This document shows positions 56,398 to 64,000 of a stretch of 64,000 bases of DNA, piece by piece. A program made the translations under genes and the position numbers. Numbering within the stretch: position 1 is the stretch's first letter; every line of letters starts with the position of its first letter. The stretch covers positions 329,156 to 393,155 of the forward strand of contig BCIO01000006.1 in assembly GCA_001599975.1 (NCBI GenBank), read 5' to 3'. The notes under the pieces were generated by a model. That model did no database searches. It saw only the letters and a program-made list of their open reading frames with translations, and had not been told where the DNA came from. The DNA is from Cystobasidiopsis lactophilus. Lineage: Eukaryota; Basidiomycota; Agaricostilbomycetes; Agaricostilbales; Chionosphaeraceae.

Positions 56398-56724
56398 TTT
56401 GGCGTAGAGTAGTGCTCGAAAAGCAACAGAAAGAGAGCTTGATAGGCAGTTGAGCGCTTGGTGGGTCGTGATCCACCGGTCGGCTCGAAACCCATGGCTT
56501 GGCCGGCCAGGGGCCTGCTAGGGCTTGATCACCACATTCCGGGTCGAGAACAAAGTCTTATGTGGTTTTTACACACCAGATCGTCTTAGAGGGGGACAAT
56601 GGTGAGTTCAGACGGGTGCCAGAAAAGCTGCCGCCACTGCCTTTCCGCTGAGTTTGATCACAAGTGGTCTTGCTACTCCGTTTGGACAGCGCATTTACGA
56701 CTTCTTCGTCCCACAAGACAAAGG
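56398..56724. other. Intergenic region, 2OG copy 1 to threonine aldolase, no gene seen
   Basis: These 327 bases are the upstream region of 2OG copy 1 and the 3' side of the aldolase gene. No coding frame with motifs is seen. Confidence 0.35.
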
Positions 56725-58195
56725 TCAGTCTCCTCCCTTATTCGGCCACCGTCCCCCAGCATGTGCAGCTGACGCCGCCACCGCGGCTTCGTCTGCCTCC
56801 AAAGGTTTGTGGGCTTGCTTTAGTGAGGCGACCAAAGCTAGCAGATCTGAGATAGTGTCGTCGGTGATTTGATGATGTAGGACCAGCCGGGCACCTCGTA
56901 TTGTGATTGGATAGGGCGATAGTTGGGCAGCCGCCTTGATCAAGTCGCCAATGCCGAACCCCAGCGGCGTGACATCCATGTGGACCATGTTCGTGTGGAC
57001 CGGCATTTTGATGATGATGCCAAGCTCGTGGAGTCCTTGGGCCAGTTTTCGAGCTCGCTGGTGAACTTGTGGCAGCTGCGGATAAACCGATTCGAAGGAG
57101 AAGTCGGCAGCCGCGACAAGCAGTCCACACTGTCTAATGCCACCGCCAAACAGCTTTCTGAGGTGCCGGCTCTTGGTGATAAAGTCCGTTGGCCCGACCA
57201 AAATCCTAGAAGTCCAGGCGACTAAGTTGCTGTATCCGTGACTTCTCGGAATGTGAGCTTACGACCCAATAGGAGCTCCGAGACCTTTACTCAAACACAG
57301 ACTAGCGGTATCAAAGGGAGCGAGCAACTCTCCGAGGCTCGTGCTGCTTGCTGCTGCAACTTCCCAAATTCTAGCACCACTGTGCGCCAAATGTCAGCCT
57401 GAGTAGCACAGTCCGAGGAGGCCAGAACGCACTCGAGGTGCATCTTGATCCCTAGCATGCGCGCATTTCGGGAGATCAGGTCGATTTCGTCTTGCGGAAA
57501 GATTGTGCCTCCCAGCGTGTTCTCCAGGCAAATCACTCTGGTAGGGCAAAAGTGAACAAAGAGCGGATCAGCCGAGTTCTCAGTCTGGGGGTGAACAGCG
57601 TAGCAGTCAGATATGCTGAGACTCAGCTTGAAGAAGCGCACTTACGACCAGCCGCGGCTTGATGTCCTCCTCCCAGCGCAAGTACCGCCCATTGGAAGGA
57701 GTAATCGCCAGCGCTTGAGCTTGCGAGTGATAAGCAATGCCGCCAGCCTCAAATCCATAGACATGGCTGCGCGAGTCCAGCTGAACATCGGTCAATTTGG
57801 TCGGTCCACCAGCGAAATGAGAGAATGGGTCCTCACTATCACCGAGTGAGGGGGTTGGGTAAGAAGGGCTCGCAGCGCGATTTGGTTTGTTTGGGTCCCA
57901 GACACGCAGAACAGGCCAGCGTCCTTGCAAGCCAGCGACGCCATCTTGGCTTGAAACGCGTTCGTAGTCTCATCGTCTCTGTAGACATCGTCTCCGCGAC
58001 TCGCTGACACCATGGCCTCGAACATCTGTGCTGTGGGTATTGTAATCGTGTCCGCTTCGAAGCAGCTAATTAGACCACTGGCTTGGCCAACCCGTCCCGC
58101 ACAGCGGACTCACAACGAAAGTCTCGGCTAACAAGAAGCGCTTTAATGTCGTTCGGGCAAAAGCCTTCATGACCCGCAACCTTTAAGTCCGACAT
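56725..58195 (-). CDS. Low-specificity L-threonine aldolase (PLP)
   Basis: Threonine aldolases cleave or form beta-hydroxy-alpha-amino acids (threonine or allo-threonine to glycine plus acetaldehyde) with PLP. ATG 58195 gives [20 protein letters not shown], then VSRDFR joined to [11 protein letters not shown]: the diagnostic DFRSDT.T.PT..M. Next come [76 protein letters not shown], and the PLP-lysine region [18 protein letters not shown]. The last exon has [20 protein letters not shown] (loop with active-site Arg), [13 protein letters not shown] and [11 protein letters not shown]. About 400 residues in six exons. It is divergent from 2OG copy 2 and follows 2OG copy 1, which suggests a shared pathway. 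Confidence 0.9.
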
Positions 58196-58503
58196 GTGAA
58201 ATGAAGATTGAAACTGGTGGACCAGGAAAGAATGCGCCAAATGGTGGGCGACGGCATTCGGGGAAAATTAACGACCAGCGAATCGCTGGTGTCCACCACC
58301 CACCAAGCCCAGACCAGCAATACACAAGAGCAGCACAAGAATAATGATAGGTCGCTATTTGCACGATCAGAGGGCAGGCCGCCAAAAGATAAGCAGTGGC
58401 TGGTGGACATTTCCGTGGTGGCCAAAATACCCACTCTGGCTGGCGAGGCTGGGAATTTCTTTCGCCAGATAGAGCTTCGACTGCATTCAGAGGAAAAGAG
58501 AAC
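58196..58503. promoter_or_regulatory. Divergent promoter between threonine aldolase and 2OG copy 2
   Basis: These 308 bases lie between two start codons facing apart. No gene is seen. A shared promoter would allow the two genes to be induced together. Confidence 0.4.
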
Positions 58504-59892
58504 ATGGGCAGCAGCAACATCCCATTGATTGACATCGCAGGATTCGGCGATGGTGATTCGAAGGTGAGCCACTCTCTTTCGCGGACGGCGAATCAGACCT
58601 GGGCCATGGCTGACCAGTGGGATTCGACAGCACGATGCAGAGGTCGCCGGCCAGATTGTAGCAGCGTACCGAGACAGAGGTTTTGCGTATATCAAAGGGC
58701 ACACCGTCTCGCAAGATGTGAGTTCGGCGCCTGCCTGGCTTGTTCCTCCCTTCGCGCAAATGCTGAATTGGGACTCTAGCTCATTGAGACCATGTTCGAG
58801 CATGTACGCTGGCCTTACTTTCATCTGCTGAATGCGATTCTGACTTTGCGAGGCCAAAGTCCAAGAGGTTCAACCATTTGTCGAACGAAACCCGAATGGC
58901 CGTGCTGCGACCCGCAAACGGCAAGGACTCGCGAGGCTGGACCCCGCCTGGCTTCTCAAAGGTCGTACAAGGGACCGATGCCGACGCGACCGCCGACGTC
59001 GCTTCCTTTCCGAAAGGCGACCCAGGCGCCTACGAGTTTTATCGAACCGGCAACGACGATCACCCCTTCTTGCGCAATCGGCTCCTCCCAGAGTCTATCA
59101 TGCCCGGTTTTGCTGCCGACGCCGAGGTCTTTTTGAGGCAGTGCAACAAGGTCTACCATGACCTGATGTCGGCCATTGCCTTGGGCCTCAACTTGCCTGC
59201 GAATTACTTCAAGCAATTCCACAAAATCGGATACTCTGTGTTCAGCTTGAATCACTACCTCGGAGGCCCAGTGCTGGATGCTACCTCCACGGGGCGCTTT
59301 CCGGCACACACCGATGTGAGTCGCCCTTCCCCCCCCCCCCCCCCCCCCCCCAGCTCCAGCTTCGGCAGCAGCTAAGCAGGATTTCAACAGTACGGTTACC
59401 TCACCCTGCTTTTCCAAGACTCGATCGGTGGACTGGAGGTCATCGACTCGGGCAAGGGCGACATTTATGTCCCAGCCCCTCCAATGTTGGTCCTCTTCCA
59501 ATGTCTGCAGACATCACTGTTCGTGGACTCACTTCCGAATAGTCCTGGCACTATCGTTGTCAACGTTGGGGACATGCTAAGCCAGTGGACCAATGGCATC
59601 CTTCGTTCGACCATGCATCGAGTCCAGTTGCCCGACAGCGCCATCGTCAAAGGCGTCATGCCCGAGCGCTTCTCGATTCCATATGTGGGTATACTCTGAC
59701 TTGAATGCAGTCGAAGAATGGGGACTAACCGATAAGGCCTCCCTTTCGCAGAACGCTGGCCCGGATATCGAGACAGTCATCGAGCCGCTTCCTGGGACCT
59801 ACTCGGAGCTCATCCCCAAGCGCTTTGCACCGATCAACGGGATGTCGCACATCGAGTTCAGGCAACAGCAGGCGTTCGGGGTCACCAAATAG
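58504..59892 (+). CDS. 2OG-Fe(II) oxygenase, IPNS-like, copy 2
   Basis: This is a homologue of copy 1 on the other strand. The start at 58504 gives MGSSNIPLIDIAGFGDGDSK, then HDAEVAGQIVAAYRDRGFAY and IKGHTVSQDLIETMFEH (DIOX_N). Next are NETRMAVLRPANGKDSRGWT, FPKGDPGAYEFYRTGND and LGLNLPANYFKQFHKIGYSV. The catalytic part is FPAHTDYGYLTLLFQDSIGG (H-x-D), LEVIDSGKG, GTIVVNVGDMLSQWTNGILR, STMHRVQLP (second His) and PERFSIPY (R-x-S). It ends ETVIEPLPGTYSELIPKRFA and a short tail. About 350 residues. The intron after the H-x-D exon contains a 23-base poly-C run. Copies 1 and 2 align end to end but are clearly diverged, so they probably act on different steps. Confidence 0.87.
59329..59351. repeat. 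23-base poly-C tract inside a 2OG oxygenase intron
   Basis: An unbroken run of 23 C lies in the intron between the H-x-D exon and the next exon of 2OG copy 2, where a polypyrimidine tract would sit. It is the longest homopolymer in the window. It may vary in length between strains or be misread by sequencing. Confidence 0.85.
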
Positions 59893-60169
59893 AGGGGGGA
59901 CTGTTGTACTGTAGCCATTGCATATGTGTTCGTCCTTTGATAGGAGCCGGCTGCCGACTACCCTGCTAGGTCCCTGTCAATCCTCTGACTGCTGTTCAAA
60001 CTTTTTTCTCATTGGCTGTCCTGCCCTCCTCCACGGGAACCAAACTGTTGCCACCACTAGTGGAGTCCCTTGGGAAAAGAAAAAAACGCTATCTCAAGCG
60101 AGGCCCACCACCGGGAGCTCCCGGTCCACCACCCTCTGAAGCCACTGCGAGGTCTTCCACCGTCTGATA

Positions 60170-62863
60170 ATGGCGGACTGCCCGTGTACTGTTGAGGGCT
60201 GTGGCAAGGTAAGATGGTGTCCACTTTGCAGCACCGCGGTGGCTGACTTTTGCATCCCAACAGGTAAAAGCCCTTCAATTTTGCCGCTGGAGCGAGACCT
60301 TCGCGTTGCCACCTTGCGAGGGCCCCCTTGGGCGCTATTTAGTCCGAATGGCTGACCTTGTGCCGTCCACAGGTGTTCAAGAAGCCTACCTACCTCAAAC
60401 GACACCTTCTCAATCACCTCGACGCGGCGCCCCTCGCCTGCCCGCACTGCAGTCGTGGCTTCCAGCGCCAGGACGTGCTTCAAAAGCACATCAGAAGGCT
60501 TCATTCGAAGGAGGAGGATCAGGATGAACCGCCACGAAAGCGGTCGCGATCGGACACCGTAGGGGACGAAGCGCCCCAGTCCGCCCAAGAGCATGGAATC
60601 CAGACCAAGGCCCTCACCGACAGCTTTGGGCCGACTCCACTCAACTCCCAAGACCTACTGCCAGGCACGAGCAGCGATCCCCTGCGCTACATCCGTGGCG
60701 CCGAGCTCTTCCCATCTTGGCCGTCCAGCAACCTCAGCACTCTCGAGGAGGTTGATCCAGGACAGGCCGCCAACGGGTTCGTCTTCGACGAAAGGAACGC
60801 CAACGACATTCTTGCCTGGCTCCTGAAGCCGGATTCTCCAGACCAGCAGGCTTTCAACGACTTCCAACCCGCCCTAGTCACCGGGTTCGGCATCGCCCAG
60901 GCCAACGATCTGGTCTACGGCTATCCTCCAGAGCTTTCGTATCCGCAACAGCAAAACCAAACGTATGGACAGCCCCTTCCTTCCCCGATGCCAGCCTCCC
61001 TGTCGAGCCTCCTCCACTACCCTCCGCCGGAACACCCACCCGCCCACGCCCTCCTTCAGCAGCCTCGAGCCCTCTTGACCGAGTTCGTCCGCTCGGAAAT
61101 GATCAGCCTCATTGGGACCGAGTTCTGGGGCGACATCAATGCCACCATGACTCTCAGCACGATGCAGCTTTGCTTCGAGCTTTATTGGCTGCACTTCGAT
61201 TGCCTGTACCCTATCATACACAGGTCAATGCTGGAACAGAGCTCGGACGAGCCTCCCCCGCTTTTGCTTCTTGCCATGGTGAGTTCACTGGAGCTGTGCG
61301 ACGGTCTTCAGAGCTTAATGGGCCTGCAGGTCTGCTGCGGAGCCGGCTTCGCCGAAGATCCGACCGCCATTGATTTTGCGCTCCGATGTCATCGCCGCGT
61401 CAGATCGCTTGGCATGGCAGAAGCCGATGAAACACCAATTGTGCAGCTGCACACTTTACAATCGCTTTTGCTGATGGACTACTTTGCCCGCCACTTCGGC
61501 TCGGACTTGATGCACGACAATGCACAGAGTAAGTGGTGCATTGTTTGGTTGGAGGTCATGTCTAACCGTGTCTTGGCAGTCTACCACAGCGCCATTCTGA
61601 CGATGTGCAAGTTCGCCGGCTTGTTCCACCCCAAACTCGATCTCCCACCAGTTGACGACTCCACTGACTTGGCGTACGCCTGGAAAGCCGCCATCAAAGT
61701 GCAAGAGTCGTACCGGCTGGGATGGTTCGCTTTCGTGCAGAACACAGCCAACAGCCTATTGTTTCGCCACACCCTGATGATCCAGGCCGTCAATCTCAAG
61801 CTCATCCTGCCCTGTTCGGACGATGTGTGGGGCGCTGCGACTCCCAGAGCCTGGTTCGACGCTTCACGACGCGCCGTCGAGCCAAGGCCTTTCCGGAACG
61901 CATTGCGCGATCTGGTCACTCAGGAAGCCGGCACGGAAGGCTTGGACCAATTCACCCGGCTCGCGCTCTTATACGGCCTGGCTTCCATTGGATGGACTCT
62001 CATGTGGAGAGACTGGGGCTCTTTGGGGTTGCCGCTTATTCACGACGATCGCCTGTCCTCTTGGAAGGAGCTCTTGGCCAACGGGTTCTTTCGCTGGAAC
62101 AACAGTGCTCCCAAAGCCAAGACCGGCACTTTCTTCTGGTCGTCCCACTCCTTCTGCACCTTCGCCCAAATGTCTCTCTTTGTCGATGGCGAACTTGTTC
62201 GGACTGCGGCCGGATCGCTCCGCATCGAAGGGCGCACCGTGCAGCCACATGATCGCCGCTTGGCTATGGAGCAACTGCGCGTTTGGGTCAAAACCAGCGA
62301 CGCCGACCGCGCGTTTGTGTCTGCTGTCAAGCTTTTGGTGAGCGACCTGCTCTTTAACAATGCGAAGTTTGCTGATGCGTCAAAAAAGAACGACGTCTCC
62401 TCTTCACTTCCACCGACCATCCTTCGGTACGCGCCGACGGTCACCTGGACTATTTACAATGCCTGTATCGTAAGCCCGGGTTGCCCTCAGAACCCTGACT
62501 TGGTCTAAATAGCCCTTGAACACTGTGCAGGTCATCTTTGTCTACGGCAGCCTGCTCGAATCTCGACAGGATCTACAGAAGTCGGCTCCATACGCGCTGC
62601 TGGACTGTGAAGGCGGCCCAAAGATCGAGCACAGCTTGGCGCGCAAGGCTGCCGCCGACTATTGCCGCCTCGTGCTCGGCCGCGAGAAGCTCACCGATGT
62701 GCGCGCTCTCAGGGGCATCAGCCACTGCGCGGGCATTTTGACCTATGGCCTCTACTTGTGCGAATCTGTCGATGTCAGCATCTCCAAATGGCCGGCTTTC
62801 ACTCTACGGGCTATTCTCAAGGGGCAATTGGGCAACTGGGATGAGGGTGTCGTGGATCAATAG
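60170..62863 (+). CDS. C2H2 zinc-finger regulator with fungal-specific transcription factor domain
   Basis: The first exon reads MADCPCTVEGCGK. After an intron of about 165 bases it continues VFKKPTYLKRHLLNHLDAAP, completing a C2H2 finger, and a second follows: CPHCSRGFQRQDVLQKHIRR (C-x2-C...H-x4-H with LH). Basic residues PPRKRSRSD follow as a nuclear signal. After a Pro/Gln linker (LPSPMPASLSSLLHYPPPEH) comes the fungal-specific regulatory domain PF04082-like: LCFELYWLHFDCLYPIIHRS, LHTLQSLLLMDYFARHFGSD, WFAFVQNTANSLLFRHTLMI and LRVWVKTSDADRAFVSAVKL. The last intron (about 62470-62530) hides an in-frame stop; the final exon ends WDEGVVDQ. About 820 residues. It sits next to the oxygenase/aldolase genes and may control them. 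Confidence 0.82.
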
Positions 62864-62875
62864 CTATTTGCAAGT

Positions 62876-64000
62876 CTATTTTTCAGCGCGCGCCGCAAAA
62901 TCTGCCTTGACTTGGTCGGCGAATGCTTTGTCAAGGATGTAGTCCAAGCCCAACATCGCCAGACGCTTGGCCATTCGGAAAGCTTTATCAACAGCCGCTG
63001 TCTGCTTGGCAGCAGTTGCGAAGTCGGTCGAGTGAAGGGTAGTGCCGCTGTGTCGCATTTGGTCAGCAACTATCCATGACTGAAAACAGACGAGAGACGC
63101 ACTCCGCGCATGGAATGAAATACTTGTTAATAGGATATTGTCAGCCAGGGATATCATGGGCGAAGAGGGGCAGAACAGACCAGCGGGTGGATAGCGGGCA
63201 CAACTTTCGAAACGTTCCCTTGATCTGACGAACCTGCACCTTGGGATTTGGCGTATTGGATGTCCTCCGGCAGCTTCTTGATGTGATCAAACTCGTGCGT
63301 GAGACCCAAGCTTTGCAAGTCCGGGCTGTCGCCAAAGTAGGTGGCGAATCGCTCGAGGAGCACTGTCGAGTTGGCCATATCCTCGTACAAGCTGGTCACC
63401 GTGATCTTGTACTCAGTCTTGGTTGCGAGGGCAGCACCCTTGATGCAGTTCTCCACGTCAGTGAATAACGACCTGAGAGTGGTTGTGTCGAGGGCCCTGA
63501 TGTTCCACTCGGCAAGAGTGTAGTCGGGAATAACATTAGAGGCTGCTGATAGGGTTCATATACTGACAATTAATGCATAAGGGGGCTACTGCACCTGTTC
63601 CGCCATTGATGATGACCCCCTGGATGCGATTGCTGGGGAGCGTCTGCTGGCGAAGCGCGTTGACGCCGTTGTACGCCTGAATTCTTCAGCGACCCCAATA
63701 GTATTTAGATCTAGACGTTTTACGCTAAACGCTCCGCTGCACAACTCACAGACCGTCCAGCGCATTCTTGCCCAGCCAAGGGCTGACGGCGGCATGTGCA
63801 GTCTTGCCAAAGAATTCCAGGCGGAATTTCTTGACAGCTCAAGTCAGATTGAGCGAGTATTTCAACTTTGAAAGCTTACCATGCTAGCCAGCGACACGAA
63901 GTAGTTTTGGTTGGGATGCGGATAAGGGTGGGCCATGATAGCTACCTCGAAAAGTGGGCCGGAATTCCACGCGGACAGTGATTGGAAATCAACTTGCACA
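62876..64000 (-). CDS. M20-family peptidase/amidohydrolase, C-terminal part (partial)
   Basis: The gene ends at 62876, 12 bases from the convergent regulator gene, and its N-terminus lies beyond the right edge. Readable exons, in protein order, give FFGKTAHAAVSPWLGKNALD (lid domain with His), QTLPSNRIQGVIINGGT, IPDYTLAEWNIRALDTT, then LGLTHEFDHIKKLPEDIQYA, GAGSSDQGNVSKVVPAIHPL and a C-terminus ending ADFAARAEK. The S-D-x-G-N-V-S-x-V-V-P-x-I-H-P block is the signature of M20 ACY1-like-2 amidohydrolases, which remove acyl or aminoacyl groups from amino acids and peptides using two zinc ions. The metal-binding N-terminal half is not in the window. The role next to the oxygenase/aldolase genes could be release of an acylated amino acid, which is inference only. 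Confidence 0.75.

Noticed and set aside
54725-59892. Carnitine-type pathway (trimethyllysine hydroxylase, aldolase, butyrobetaine hydroxylase)
   Set aside because: The gene types look tempting, but both oxygenases are IPNS/DIOX_N-like with a C-terminal 2OG domain, not the TauD-like fold of carnitine enzymes, and no aldehyde dehydrogenase is present.
62516-62863. Separate small gene after the zinc-finger regulator
   Set aside because: The frame has no own start and joins the regulator's last exon through a GTAAGC...TGCAG intron, extending its regulatory domain.
1-64000. Transposons, LTR elements, CRISPR arrays, rRNA
   Set aside because: No terminal repeats, reverse transcriptase or transposase motifs, regular spaced repeats or rRNA-like sequence were seen anywhere in the window.

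Overview
The window is nuclear DNA of a fungus, most likely a basidiomycete. Nearly every gene is split by introns of about 50-70 bases that start GTGAGT, GTGCGT or similar. Coding sequence is GC-rich, genes lie 12-600 bases apart on both strands, and the gene families (Candida antarctica lipase B-like lipase, 2OG-Fe(II) oxygenases, DOMON-cytochrome b561, Scd6, Atg2, Atg13) are fungal. I cannot name the species; a compact Pucciniomycotina or Ustilaginomycotina genome would fit. I read 34 protein genes, two of them cut by the window edges. No transposon, retroelement, tRNA, rRNA or CRISPR array was seen.

Layout. 0-21 kb is mostly housekeeping: a GCN20/ABCF-like N-terminus, ATG2, a small uncertain gene, a CalB-like lipase, an alpha/beta hydrolase, an FAD oxidoreductase, a Pho80-type cyclin, DUS3, an alpha-arrestin and ATG13. 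21-24 kb holds two small hypothetical genes and a bZIP factor. 23.8-27.3 kb holds a tandem pair of secreted, LPMO-like proteins whose mature N-terminus is His. 28-33 kb has RAB4, ATP15, a membrane esterase and a TDP2-like phosphodiesterase. 32.8-36.9 kb is a tandem pair of DOMON-cytochrome b561 membrane proteins. 37-43 kb has a soluble double ABC ATPase, SCD6 and a CHK-type kinase. 43-46.4 kb is a tandem pair of secreted CAP/PR-1 proteins. 46.9-53.8 kb has a CLC chloride channel, TAF5 and a short arrestin. 54.7-64 kb has two related 2OG-Fe(II) oxygenases flanking a threonine aldolase, then a C2H2 + fungal-specific-domain regulator and an M20 peptidase that runs off the edge.

Two groups stand out. 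The LPMO-like pair and the DOMON-b561 pair lie 5.4 kb apart and could form an extracellular redox system, with membrane cytochromes passing electrons to secreted copper enzymes; one LPMO-like copy has Arg where the other has the candidate second copper-ligand His. The 2OG oxygenase / threonine aldolase / 2OG oxygenase / regulator / M20 group looks like a small pathway acting on beta-hydroxy amino acids. Both functions are inferences from gene content.

Exon boundaries were worked out by eye from reading frame, splice signals and family motifs, so gene ends are firmer than internal junctions.
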